This document shows, piece by piece, positions 8,254 to 16,161 of a DNA stretch of 50,566 nucleotides. The DNA is from Flavobacteriales bacterium UBA5422. Lineage in GTDB: Bacteria; Bacteroidota; Bacteroidia; Flavobacteriales_D; Crocinitomicaceae. The notes under the pieces were generated by a model. The model had not been told where the DNA came from and searched no databases. It was given only the letters and a program-made list of their open reading frames with translations. Location of the stretch: positions 51,532-102,097 of the forward strand of contig DHNG01000043.1 of assembly GCA_002409405.1 (NCBI GenBank), given 5' to 3'. Numbering within the stretch: the stretch's first letter is position 1; the number at the start of each line of letters is the position of its first letter. A program made the translations under genes and the position numbers.

Positions 8254-11067
8254 ATGATTATGTTGAAATCTTACACATCAATTTTACATCGGAAATCAGT
8301 GGCTTATTTCGTGTTAGCCCTCCTGATTTCAGCAATTCCATTCTTTGGAAACGCACAGAATTATTGTTCACCTTCCTGGCAATACAATGCCGACGGGAAC
8401 ATGATCACACAAGTCATCTTCGGAGACATCAATCAAACTTCTCCTTTTACTTCAGGAACAACACCTACTCACGAAGACTTCACAACTCAATCCACAATAG
8501 TAGCAGCGGGAAGTGTACATCCTATTTCCGTAAAAGGTCCGTCCAGCACATTCCCGAGTGATGTTGTCGTGTTCATCGACTTTAATCAAAACGGATCATT
8601 TGATGATGCCGGAGAAAGTTTTTACATCGGTCGCCTGGCGTCTGCCAACCCGGCGAATGCATTTACCGTTACGGAAAACATTACTATTCCTTCCGGGACA
8701 ACAGCAGGAGCAACACGGATGCGTGTACTGAAAAATACGAATCTGGCTGCTTACAGCGATCCTGCTGCTCCCAGTTCCATCACATCTGCATGTGGTTCTT
8801 ACCGCTCCGGACAAACAGAAGAATACACCATTAATATCACCGCTTCAACAACACCAACCGCTCCGACTTATTGTACACCAACTTACACCGGATGGGCAGT
8901 GAATGAACCGGCCGAACCGATTACGCTGGTTCAGTTCGGAGTAGCTGAAGGTGCTGCTGGAGCGATCAACAATTCTTCCGTAAACGAAGTTTCCACCACA
9001 ACGCCCCGGCATGAAGATTTCTCTTCTATTTCGATGGATGTAACAAGGGGAGAATCGTACACCTTATTGGTAAAAGCAAATACAAACGGAAACAATACGA
9101 ACTACATCACTATTTACTTTGACTGGAACGGAGACGGTACATTTTCCAATGCAACACCTGCAAATCCAGCAGCTCAACAGCAATTGACCAACCAACCTGA
9201 AAAGCATCAGCACACAACTGCTATTGTTAACAGCAATGGTGCAGATGCACAGGAAATGATCCATACAGTAACGATTCCGACAGATGCATTTGTAGGGCCG
9301 ATCGGAATGCGGATTGTAAAAAACCTCAACGCTCCTTCCAATTCTCCATGTTCGAATCCATTCTTCCCGAGGGGACAAGTGGAAGATTACACATTAAACA
9401 TCGTTGAAGCAAGTGCTGTACACGAAGTGGAAGTAACAACAGAAAACAACATTCCGGCAACGATTACAACTGCCAACGGAACCCTGCAGTTAATTGCAAC
9501 GGTACAACCGGTAGCAACCGCTCCTCAGGAAGTAACCTGGAGTATCGAAAGCGGAAGTGCGGTGTCCATTGATCAAAACGGATTGGTGACAGGATTGACA
9601 AACGGAAGCGCAACAATCCGCGCAACATCTGTTGAAAACACCAGCAAATACGATGAAATTGTAGTTACAGTTGCCATTCCTCAAACACCTGCAAACGTTC
9701 CTTTCACCGACAATTTTGAAGCAAATTCGGACTGGACATTTGTCAACCAGGATAACAGAACCACAAAATGGGTCATCGGAAACGCAGTCAGTAACGGAGG
9801 AACTCATTCCTTGTATGTATCCAATGACGACGGAGCAACACTTTCTGCCGACTTAAGCATTCTTCAGACGGTACACGCTTACCGCGACATCGTTATCCCT
9901 CAGGATGCAACCATCGCTGAATTAACATTTGACTGGAGATCGCAGGGAGATTTCTATGACGGAGGATGGGGATACAGTTCATACAACTACATGCAGGTAC
10001 ACGTCACTTCAAATACGTACAACCCTACAGGTGGGAATTTTGTGTCCGGCGGAACAAAAATCAACGGAAACAATCAGGATGGGGATTTCATCAATCAAAA
10101 TACATGGACAACCTATTCCAACACCAATTTTGACATTTCTGCGTATGCCGGGCAAACAATCCGTGTTATTTTCACCTGGAGAAACAGTAACGGATCAAGC
10201 GGTTTACCTGCTGCTATTGACAACTTCTCACTAATTACACCAGGAACAGAAGAACCGGAACCGGAAGAATTAACGGTTGTTGTTACCACTCAAAACAATG
10301 TAACACCTGAAATCACAATTGCCAACGGAACATTGCAATTAATCGCCACTGTAACCAATGAAACATCCAGCCAGGATGTGATCTGGACTGTTCAGAACGG
10401 AAGTTCGTTTGCTGAAGTCAATGCAAACGGATTGGTAACAGCACTGGCAAATGGAGTTGCGACCATCCGAGCGACATCTGTGGAAGATTACAACAAGTAT
10501 GACGAAATTTTGGTGACGATCAACTTCCCTGCTGAAGAAGAAGTAACTGAAGTGATTGTTTCGGTAGCGAACAATGGCACGCCTGTCATTACCACAGCAA
10601 ACGGAACATTGCAGTTGGCTGCAACTGTAAATCCTTCAACTGTGAATCAGGATGTAACCTGGACAGTAGAAAGCGGAGCGACAATTGTTTCTGTCAATTC
10701 CAACGGGCTGGTAACAGCTCTGGCAAACGGAACTGCAGTAGTAAGAGCGACTTCAGTAGAAGACAATACCAAATACGATGAAATTGAAATTACAGTGGAC
10801 ATTTCTTCTGTCGGGCTGGAATTATTGGAAAATAACATTTCCGTTTATCCAAATCCGGCAACAGACTATGTGAATATTTCATTCGACCAGCAGTTTGCTA
10901 CTATTTCCATTCAACTGATTGACCTGAATGGAAAAGAGGTATTGGCAACACGCTATTCAGCAACTGACCTGATCCGTATTGATTGTTCCACACTTCCTGT
11001 TGGGATATACCAATTGATGATTCAAACAACAGATTATTCTGTTACTAAAACCATTCACAAACACTAA
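8254..11067 (+). CDS. T9SS-exported multidomain adhesin (GEVED, Ig-like, jelly-roll)
   Basis: A 937-residue surface or secreted protein. In order: signal peptide (about 1-34, ending FGNAQ); two GEVED domains (about 80-195 and 240-390) marked by VVFIDFNQNGSFDD / IYFDWNGDGTFSN and closing GQTEEYTINI / GQVEDYTLNI; a BIG2-type Ig-like domain (about 395-475); a jelly-roll 'choice-of-anchor J' domain (about 485-670, DNFEANSDWTF to AAIDNFSL); two more BIG2 repeats (about 675-760 and 765-848); and a type A T9SS sorting domain (about 855-937, SVYPNPATDYVNI). Probably an adhesin or matrix protein on the outer surface. The three BIG2 units share ITTANGTLQL and VTALANG, pointing to internal duplication. 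The first Met could also be Met3. Confidence 0.9.
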   Translation: MIMLKSYTSILHRKSVAYFVLALLISAIPFFGNAQNYCSPSWQYNADGNMITQVIFGDINQTSPFTSGTTPTHEDFTTQSTIVAAGSVHPISVKGPSSTFPSDVVVFIDFNQNGSFDDAGESFYIGRLASANPANAFTVTENITIPSGTTAGATRMRVLKNTNLAAYSDPAAPSSITSACGSYRSGQTEEYTINITASTTPTAPTYCTPTYTGWAVNEPAEPITLVQFGVAEGAAGAINNSSVNEVSTTTPRHEDFSSISMDVTRGESYTLLVKANTNGNNTNYITIYFDWNGDGTFSNATPANPAAQQQLTNQPEKHQHTTAIVNSNGADAQEMIHTVTIPTDAFVGPIGMRIVKNLNAPSNSPCSNPFFPRGQVEDYTLNIVEASAVHEVEVTTENNIPATITTANGTLQLIATVQPVATAPQEVTWSIESGSAVSIDQNGLVTGLTNGSATIRATSVENTSKYDEIVVTVAIPQTPANVPFTDNFEANSDWTFVNQDNRTTKWVIGNAVSNGGTHSLYVSNDDGATLSADLSILQTVHAYRDIVIPQDATIAELTFDWRSQGDFYDGGWGYSSYNYMQVHVTSNTYNPTGGNFVSGGTKINGNNQDGDFINQNTWTTYSNTNFDISAYAGQTIRVIFTWRNSNGSSGLPAAIDNFSLITPGTEEPEPEELTVVVTTQNNVTPEITIANGTLQLIATVTNETSSQDVIWTVQNGSSFAEVNANGLVTALANGVATIRATSVEDYNKYDEILVTINFPAEEEVTEVIVSVANNGTPVITTANGTLQLAATVNPSTVNQDVTWTVESGATIVSVNSNGLVTALANGTAVVRATSVEDNTKYDEIEITVDISSVGLELLENNISVYPNPATDYVNISFDQQFATISIQLIDLNGKEVLATRYSATDLIRIDCSTLPVGIYQLMIQTTDYSVTKTIHKH

Positions 11068-11092
11068 TTTTTCTCATAAAGTGTGAATGCAG

Positions 11093-11126
11093 AAACCGGG
11101 CATCAGTTTGTTGATACCCGGTTTTT
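11093..11126 (+). terminator. Intrinsic terminator of the adhesin gene
   Basis: AACCGGG and CCCGGTT pair, with an inner ATCA/TGAT pairing after one mismatch, followed by a T run. It lies 26 bases past the stop at 11067. Confidence 0.85.
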
Positions 11127-11163
11127 GTTTTCAGGAGAAATTCCGCCCGAATTTTATTTCCTG

Positions 11164-11171
11164 TATATTTG
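11164..11171 (+). promoter_or_regulatory. -7 element TATATTTG of the glycosyltransferase gene
   Basis: Exact TAnnTTTG match 18 bases before the GTG start at 11190, implying a very short 5' leader. It supports a start at 11187-11190 rather than further upstream. Confidence 0.5.
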
Positions 11172-11189
11172 TGGCAGATATAATCATTG

Positions 11190-12158
11190 GTGAAACGCAT
11201 TCTGTTTATTCAAACTGCATTTTTGGGAGATGTGATCCTGGCAACTGCTGCTATTGCAGAAGCGAAGCGACTATTTCCTGCTGCAGAAATAGATGTGGTA
11301 GTAAAAAAGGGAAATGAATCCTTGCTAGAAAACAATCCGAAAATTAACCATGTATTTGTATTCAATAAAACGAACGGAAAATTCAAGGAAATTCTTCGTT
11401 TGAAAAAAGCATTCCGTGCGCGCAAATACGATATTGTCTTTAATTTTCACCGGTTTGGAAGTTCAGGCATTTTAACCGTATTGTCGGGAGCAAAACAAAA
11501 ATACGGCTTCCGGAAAAATCCCTTTTCATTTGCCTTTACCAAACGGTTTGAGCATGAAATCGGTAATGGAACACACGAAGTAGAACGCAACCTTCAATTG
11601 TTACAGGAATTTGGGGCACAACCAATTGTCAGACCGGAATTGTATCCTTCTGACAATTCATGGGAAAAGACCCGTGTATTCAAATCAAATCCGTATTACT
11701 GCCTTGCACCTGCTTCGGTCTGGTTTACCAAGCAACTTCCCGAACACAAATGGATTGAATTGATCCAACGTCTGGGAACAACACACACGATTTACCTGAT
11801 TGGCGCTCCCGGAGACTACGAGTTGTGTGAACGCATCAAAGAAATAGCCCGGCAAAACAACGTGGTGAATCTGGCAGGTCAACTGAGCTTACTCGATTCT
11901 GCGGCACTGATGAAGGATGCCGTCCGCAATTTTGTGAATGATTCCGGTCCGTTGCACATTGCTTCAGCAATGAATGCTCCTGTAACTGCATTCTTTTGTT
12001 CAACCGTACCTGAATTTGGTTTCGGTCCGTTGTCTGAAGATCGTGTAATTCTTGAAGTTCAAGGGCTGGATTGTCGCCCGTGTGGCTTACACGGACACAG
12101 GGCATGCCCGCAAGGACATTTTAAATGCGGGGAAATTGATTTATCAATTATTCGTTAG
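11190..12158 (+). CDS. Glycosyltransferase family 9 (heptosyltransferase-like)
   Basis: A cytoplasmic GT-B enzyme of the ADP-heptose:LPS heptosyltransferase family, probably adding a sugar to the lipopolysaccharide core or a similar glycan. Typical marks are the N-terminal KRILFIQTAFLGDVILATA, LAPASVWFTKQLPEHKW in the second domain, and the nucleotide-sugar site VNDSGPLHIASAMNAPVTAFF. The start is not ATG: GTG at 11190 (or TTG at 11187) directly precedes KRILFIQ, and no in-frame ATG fits. The last 13 codons are unusual: FKCGEID is encoded in a 22-base sequence repeated at 14721-14742, and the final LSIIR plus stop lie beyond it in the inserted cassette. In-frame reading after the second repeat gives a different tail, VSTIPPHLS-stop, possibly the original C-terminus. 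Confidence 0.9.
   Translation: MKRILFIQTAFLGDVILATAAIAEAKRLFPAAEIDVVVKKGNESLLENNPKINHVFVFNKTNGKFKEILRLKKAFRARKYDIVFNFHRFGSSGILTVLSGAKQKYGFRKNPFSFAFTKRFEHEIGNGTHEVERNLQLLQEFGAQPIVRPELYPSDNSWEKTRVFKSNPYYCLAPASVWFTKQLPEHKWIELIQRLGTTHTIYLIGAPGDYELCERIKEIARQNNVVNLAGQLSLLDSAALMKDAVRNFVNDSGPLHIASAMNAPVTAFFCSTVPEFGFGPLSEDRVILEVQGLDCRPCGLHGHRACPQGHFKCGEIDLSIIR
12119..12140 (+). repeat. 22-base direct repeat, left copy (att-like, 3' end of the glycosyltransferase)
   Basis: Identical over all 22 bases to 14721-14742 and in the same orientation. It begins TTTTAAATGC and ends GGAAATTGAT. From its second base it encodes FKCGEID of the glycosyltransferase. The two copies bound a 2,580-base A+T-rich cassette. 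Confidence 0.95.
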
Positions 12159-12608
12159 ACAGTTGAGTATTTGCTGTTCTAATTCTCCCATGTAATTCAA
12201 ATCAATTGATTCCAACAATAGACAATTTCCATCGTCCAGTAATATAACAGTACCATTTGCTCGGATTAATCCATACATACCCAAGTCTTTGTATTTGAAT
12301 TGTACATACTTCTTTTTTTCTTCGGTGATTGGTTCTCTGTTTTCGGGAACAATAAATGTTTTTTCGATTTGGGTCCATTTATCTGAACGATAAAAGTCCC
12401 TAATTTTTTCTTCACATGGCTGACATTCTGACTGGTTGAGGATAAAGATTAATTGCTTTCCTGTTTTAATCTCGTTTTCCTTCTCCAGTAACTGATCAAT
12501 GAATATGCGCTCTCCTTTTGACAATTTAATGGAATCAGAACTGCATGAAACCGTCATAAAAAGTATTAGTAAAGATGTTACAAATCGTTGTTTGTTGATA
12601 CTGTACAT
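12144..12608 (-). CDS. CxxC lipoprotein, thioredoxin-like
   Basis: A 154-residue lipoprotein. The N-terminus is hydrophobic and ends in a lipobox, TVSC at about 19-22. Further on, LIFILNQSECQPCEEKI places a CxxC (about 62-65) after a beta-strand, as in thioredoxin-fold proteins, and a later stretch GLIRANGTVILLDDG fits the closing strands. It is therefore probably a membrane-attached redox protein facing the periplasm or outer surface. As last gene of the cassette operon it follows the propeller lipoprotein by 6 bases, and it overlaps the convergent glycosyltransferase by 15 bases. It may handle disulfides of the Cys-rich product of 13848-14204; that is inference. Confidence 0.75.
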   Translation of the reverse strand: MYSINKQRFVTSLLILFMTVSCSSDSIKLSKGERIFIDQLLEKENEIKTGKQLIFILNQSECQPCEEKIRDFYRSDKWTQIEKTFIVPENREPITEEKKKYVQFKYKDLGMYGLIRANGTVILLDDGNCLLLESIDLNYMGELEQQILNCLTNN

Positions 12609-12614
12609 AGACCT

Positions 12615-13777
12615 TTATTTTTTAAAATGCTGGATGCTCAAAAATTGAAACGTTGCTTTTTGCTCTGTTCGGTTTGCTAATTCAGGTAGGTATATCTCTA
12701 CTCCGTTTTGGGTTGGAATTAGTTTTAAAACCATCATCTGATTGATTGGTAGAAATACTTCATCCATTAATTCAAAATTTGAATTCAATACCATCAGCAC
12801 ACTTTTCTTATCCTGTGCAGTGTGCAATAGCCCTTCTGAGTTAAATTCATTCATCATCGGGTGGAAGATACGGTAGTAGCAGTTCGTATAAGGGTTATAA
12901 AACAACGGCTCATAATGAGGTGACAACAGATAATGTTTCATTTTAATATTGTTTACATCCTTCTTGTCCTCCGGATAATTCACTTTCTCAATGGGAATCT
13001 TGTCAAACCTGCTTTTTACCACTGTTTTAGTTATTTTACCTGTCAAAGTATTAATTTTTTCAATTTCTCCGTTTACTGCATTGTGAGCAATGATATAATC
13101 CCCTATATAGAGATCAAAGCCATCGCTTACAAATCCATATTGACCATACACATCCGAATAAGGTGTTTTCCCGTAAAAATTCAATTCCTTCGTTTCTATA
13201 TTCAACTTTGCAAATGTGGGGAAATCGTACTCCGGAGTGGAATATTTTCCTAAGGAATCATCATAATTTTGGTTAACTCGAAAATAAATGATTTTATCCG
13301 GCACATTTACCTGTTGATCTCCTCCCGGCTTCACCCATTCAACCGTCAAACCGGACTGTTTGAATTGGTCTATCTGCATCAAATCAATTACTAACTCTCT
13401 TTCTCTTCCTTTATCACAGTATACATAGATTTTATTATCGGTTGTAGTAACATATACATCGTTGTTTCTTATTGCTGTATAAATTACATCACAGTTCGAG
13501 TTGTATTGTGGCAGACTGTATACAGTTTCATTCATGTAATTTACGATTTTAATCTCATTTACACGGCAGAAATTGTAAACTTTGAACAAACTTGAATCCT
13601 GAAAAATGACATCAATACCACCGGTATAACCTTTCGTAAAATCAGTATTATATGATCTCATTATTGTGTCATATTCATACCTAAAATGGCTTACGTATGT
13701 TTCTAATTCTTTGTGAGAAGTACATCCGATAAAAAAAACGTCAAGTACGCCCAACCTGAAAAAATAAGGTATTTCAT
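12615..13777 (-). pseudogene. Propeller-type (DUF4221-like) lipoprotein, frameshifted in a poly-T tract
   Basis: From Cys37 of the open frame onward this is a 369-residue domain with repeated strand-turn patterns. A segment FYNPYTNCYYRIFHP recalls DUF4221/6-bladed propeller lipoproteins of Bacteroidota. The open frame itself runs up to an ATG at 13832, but that extension reads through a terminator hairpin and gives a poor signal sequence with internal Arg and Asp. An ATG at 13777 in another frame begins MKYLIFSGWAYLT, a good signal peptide, and would join the domain as MKYLIFSGWAYLTFFFIGC if the T8 run (A8 at 13731-13738 on the plus strand) had nine T. With eight T it stops after 24 codons. 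The restored protein would have 387 residues. Phase variation, mutation and a sequencing error are all possible. Confidence 0.65.
13731..13738 (-). repeat. Homopolymer T8 (coding strand) in the propeller lipoprotein signal peptide
   Basis: Eight T on the coding strand lie exactly where the signal-peptide frame and the mature-domain frame would need joining. One more T restores a single reading frame. A slippage-prone site. Confidence 0.75.
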
Positions 13778-13790
13778 TTCGTATCAATTT

Positions 13791-13825
13791 AAAAAAGGCA
13801 TTAGGAGCACTTTCTCTCAATGCCT
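13791..13825 (-). terminator. Terminator/attenuator between the Cys-rich gene and the propeller gene
   Basis: On the minus strand AGGCATT pairs with AATGCCT (7 pairs, with an inner GAG/CTC), followed by TTTTTT. It lies 22 bases after the Cys-rich gene stop and before the ATG at 13777. Partial read-through would give much more transcript of the first gene than of the downstream ones. Confidence 0.75.
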
Positions 13826-13847
13826 TGTGCATATTTAATCCATTTTT

Positions 13848-14204
13848 CTAATATGGACTGGCAATCGGTGTACAGTCGCAATTCATACAAGGAGTGCATG
13901 CGGAGGCACTGCTACAGTTATCTGTTCTGCTAGAGCTACATTTCAAACCGCAATCAATCTCTTCTGTTTTACACAAACTACTTTCATATCTATCCGGGGC
14001 TTTTGTATTAAAGCGTTGTGCTACATATTTTTCCCAATGATGCCGTTCAGTAGCAGGTATCACATGGCCATCAGGTGTAATCCACACCATCTCTTCTTCC
14101 GTAAACACACGTTGTTGAGTAGTTGAAATCTTTTCTTTGTTGCACGATGAACTAAAACTCCCTACAGCTAACATCAGCAACAGTCCATAAATCATTGTTT
14201 TCAT
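13848..14204 (-). CDS. Small Cys-rich exported lipoprotein/peptide precursor
   Basis: I do not recognise a named family. The 118-residue product has an N-terminal export signal and a probable lipidated Cys in SFSSSCNKEK (about residue 21). The Asn-Lys-Glu-Lys after it resembles charged surface-export signals of Bacteroidota lipoproteins. The middle is hydrophilic (EEEMVWITPDGHVIPATERH). The last 45 residues carry nine cysteines, with clusters such as CTPCMNCDC near the end. The layout recalls short Cys-rich exported peptides (NVEALA type) that accompany propeller lipoproteins in Bacteroides, but the NVEALA motif itself is absent. It is the first gene of its operon, divergent from the XRE gene, and is followed by an attenuator-like hairpin. 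Confidence 0.75.
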   Translation of the reverse strand: MKTMIYGLLLMLAVGSFSSSCNKEKISTTQQRVFTEEEMVWITPDGHVIPATERHHWEKYVAQRFNTKAPDRYESSLCKTEEIDCGLKCSSSRTDNCSSASACTPCMNCDCTPIASPY

Positions 14205-14230
14205 AATTATTAAAATTTAAGTTACACATT

Positions 14231-14250
14231 CCACTTATGTCATGTAGTGG
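14231..14250. promoter_or_regulatory. Inverted repeat in the XRE / Cys-rich gene divergent region
   Basis: CCACT and AGTGG arms lie ten bases apart within the 135-base divergent intergenic region, 27 bases before the Cys-rich gene start. They could be the operator of the neighbouring XRE regulator. Only the symmetry supports this. Confidence 0.35.
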
Positions 14251-14339
14251 CTTGAATTTCAATTTTATACCAAAATCATCAACTATGTACTATTTTTACC
14301 CTAATAATTTATTACTTTTAGCTGATAAAATATGAGAAA

Positions 14340-14702
14340 ATGGATAATGCAATTGGTCTAAAGATACGAAAAGTCAGGGAGATAAAGAGTTTTAGTCAGG
14401 AATATGTGGCGAATAAATTATCAATTAGTCAAAGTGCCTACTCCAACATCGAAAACGGAAAAACGGTTGTAACTTCTGATTATTTGGATCGTATTGCTGA
14501 TATTTTAGAAGTAACTCCAGAGGTGATTGAAGGGTTTAACGATCAAGTTGTATTTAATTCGTGTGTTCAGTCCGGATTCTCTAATACATACAACATCACC
14601 AATCCTATCGAAAAAATAGAAGCCTTGTACGAGGAGGTCATCCAACAACTCAAAGAGCGCATTCGTAGTTTGGAAGAAATCATCGCACTGAAAGATCAGT
14701 GA
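14340..14702 (+). CDS. XRE-family HTH regulator of the cassette
   Basis: A 120-residue DNA-binding protein. Residues 6-62 form a Cro/CI helix-turn-helix with the typical FSQEYVANKLSISQSAYSNI and ENGKTVV segments. The C-terminal 30 residues (EALYEEVIQQLKERIRSLEE...) look like a coiled coil, probably for dimerisation. It is transcribed away from the Cys-rich lipoprotein operon, so it most likely controls that operon and itself from the shared 135-base region. The gene ends 18 bases before the right 22-base repeat, so it belongs to the inserted segment. Confidence 0.88.
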   Translation: MDNAIGLKIRKVREIKSFSQEYVANKLSISQSAYSNIENGKTVVTSDYLDRIADILEVTPEVIEGFNDQVVFNSCVQSGFSNTYNITNPIEKIEALYEEVIQQLKERIRSLEEIIALKDQ

Positions 14703-14720
14703 TTCCTCAATTTATTTTTG

Positions 14721-14742
14721 TTTTAAATGCGGGGAAATTGAT
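14721..14742 (+). repeat. 22-base direct repeat, right copy
   Basis: Exact copy of 12119-12140. Read in the glycosyltransferase frame it again encodes FKCGEID and continues open as VSTIPPHLS to a TAA at 14770-14772. This looks like the displaced original end of the glycosyltransferase gene. Confidence 0.95.
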
Positions 14743-14772
14743 GTAAGCACCATCCCCCCGCATCTTTCATAA
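14743..14772 (+). pseudogene. Probable displaced 3' end of the glycosyltransferase gene
   Basis: Ten codons (nine residues plus stop) in frame with the right repeat. The residues (V-S-T-I...) resemble the present tail (L-S-I-I...) at the aligned positions. Deleting 2,602 bases by recombination between the repeats would give a glycosyltransferase ending here. Interpretation, not proof. Confidence 0.5.
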
Positions 14773-14786
14773 CCAACGTAGTAATG

Positions 14787-16043
14787 TTATAGCTTGTCCA
14801 ATGCCTGTCGCATATCGGAGATGATATCTTCGTAATATTCAACTCCCACCGAAACACGAATCAGTTTTTCGGTAATCGACATGGCATTTTTAATATCTTG
14901 CGGAACGTCTGCATGTGTCATTGAGTAGGGATGCTCTGCCAAACTTTCCGTTCCCCCCAAGCTCACTGCCAGTTTAATTAACTGCAGATTATCCAGGAAC
15001 GCAAATGCTTCTTTTTCTCCTCCTTTCACATCAAAAGCGATCATTGCTCCACTGGAAAGGTATTGTTTTCTGTAAATTTCCTTTTCCCGTTCAGTTCCTG
15101 TTTCTCCGATAAAACCAAGGAAATACACTTTTTCTACTTTCGGGTGGTTTCTCAGGTAGCGAGCCACTTCAACTGCATTTCGTGCCTGTTGTTCCATTCG
15201 CACCTTCAGCGTTTCCAGGCTTCGCATCAGCATCCATCCCGTAAAAGGTGCCGCCATATTTCCCATGAATGTACGCAGTCCTTTCACACGGGCAATGTGT
15301 GCTTTACTTCCCAGGCATGCTCCGGCAATCACATCCGAATGTCCACCGATGTATTTTGTTGCAGAGTACAACACCAAATCAGCACCATGTTTCAACGGAT
15401 GCTGCCAGATCGGCCCCATGTATGTATTGTCAACAGAGAGAATCACTTCCTTATCCGCAGTAGAAAATGCGTGCTTGATTTCAGCGCACATTTCAATGTC
15501 GATCAATGCATTCGTAGGATTGGCCGGTGTTTCAATATGAATCATTGCCAGTCGGTCTGCTCTCCCCGATTGATTGATTTTTTCAAGAATCTCTTCTTTG
15601 GAATCTTCCGGACTGAATCCAACTGATTCGATGTTGAGTTTCTTCAAAAAGTTATTGATAAAATGGTCTGTTCCACCATAAACAGGACGGGAATACAGCA
15701 ATAAATCACCCGGCTGCATGAATTCCATCATCGCGGTTGCAATGGCTGACATTCCACTTTCGAAGATTGCGCAATCTTCTGCTTTGTCCCACAAACACAA
15801 GCGATTTTCTAAAATTTCCAGATCGGGATTATTCAACCGGCTGTATATCAACCCCAACTCCTCTCCCTGTTTTGCCTCACTCAGTCCGTAAGCCACTTCA
15901 AAGAAACGCTTGCCTTCCATTGCCGAATTGAACACAAATGTGGACGTTTGGAAAATAGGGCATTTTAGCGATCCTTCTGATAATTTCGGTTTGTACCCGT
16001 AGGTCATCATCAAACTTTCGGGACGCATCTTTGTATAATCCAT
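14787..16043 (-). CDS. Methionine gamma-lyase / cystathionine gamma-synthase family PLP enzyme
   Basis: A cytoplasmic fold-type I PLP enzyme of the transsulfuration family, 418 residues. Seen: SRLNNPDLEILENRL near the N-terminus, the cofactor-binding FESGMSAIATAMM, the Asp of LSVDNTYMGP, and the PLP lysine K230 in SATKYIGGHSDV. The C-terminus has the substrate region SLGGTESLAEHPYSMTH. These marks fit methionine gamma-lyase (methionine to methanethiol, 2-oxobutyrate and ammonia) or cystathionine gamma-synthase; the sequence alone does not settle which. A divergent Lrp gene starts 118 bases away and probably regulates it in response to an amino acid. Confidence 0.88.
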   Translation of the reverse strand: MDYTKMRPESLMMTYGYKPKLSEGSLKCPIFQTSTFVFNSAMEGKRFFEVAYGLSEAKQGEELGLIYSRLNNPDLEILENRLCLWDKAEDCAIFESGMSAIATAMMEFMQPGDLLLYSRPVYGGTDHFINNFLKKLNIESVGFSPEDSKEEILEKINQSGRADRLAMIHIETPANPTNALIDIEMCAEIKHAFSTADKEVILSVDNTYMGPIWQHPLKHGADLVLYSATKYIGGHSDVIAGACLGSKAHIARVKGLRTFMGNMAAPFTGWMLMRSLETLKVRMEQQARNAVEVARYLRNHPKVEKVYFLGFIGETGTEREKEIYRKQYLSSGAMIAFDVKGGEKEAFAFLDNLQLIKLAVSLGGTESLAEHPYSMTHADVPQDIKNAMSITEKLIRVSVGVEYYEDIISDMRQALDKL

Positions 16044-16161
16044 TTTCTTTTATTTTAATTAAATGTAGATTATTTAACCTTAATAATAAATATAAAAGAA
16101 TATTTAACTGATAAAACTTTATTTTTTTAGTTATTTTTACTGATCAACTTGATTTAACGCA

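Larger units (their letters stand above)
12141..14720. mobile_element. Putative inserted cassette between 22-base direct repeats
   Basis: The segment between the exact repeats carries four compactly packed genes: a CxxC lipoprotein, a propeller lipoprotein, a Cys-rich lipoprotein and a divergent XRE regulator. The outer genes end 3 bases from the left copy and 18 bases from the right copy. Sampled 60-base lines inside are 27-40 % G+C by hand count, against 37-48 % in flanking genes, which suggests transfer. The repeat is longer than usual transposase target duplications but fits a tyrosine-recombinase core. Insertion at the 3' end of a gene whose end is rebuilt by the element also fits site-specific integration. 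No integrase is present, so mobility would need help in trans, or the cassette is immobile now. Confidence 0.65.

Noticed and set aside
12615..13832. Full open frame of 405 residues for the propeller gene starting at 13832
   Set aside because: The first 36 codons span the terminator hairpin and give a poor signal sequence with internal Arg and Asp. The ATG at 13777 plus one T gives a normal lipoprotein start.
12119..14742. The 22-base repeat as a transposon target-site duplication
   Set aside because: There is no transposase or terminal inverted repeat, and 22 bases exceeds common target duplications. An att-like or homologous-recombination origin fits better.
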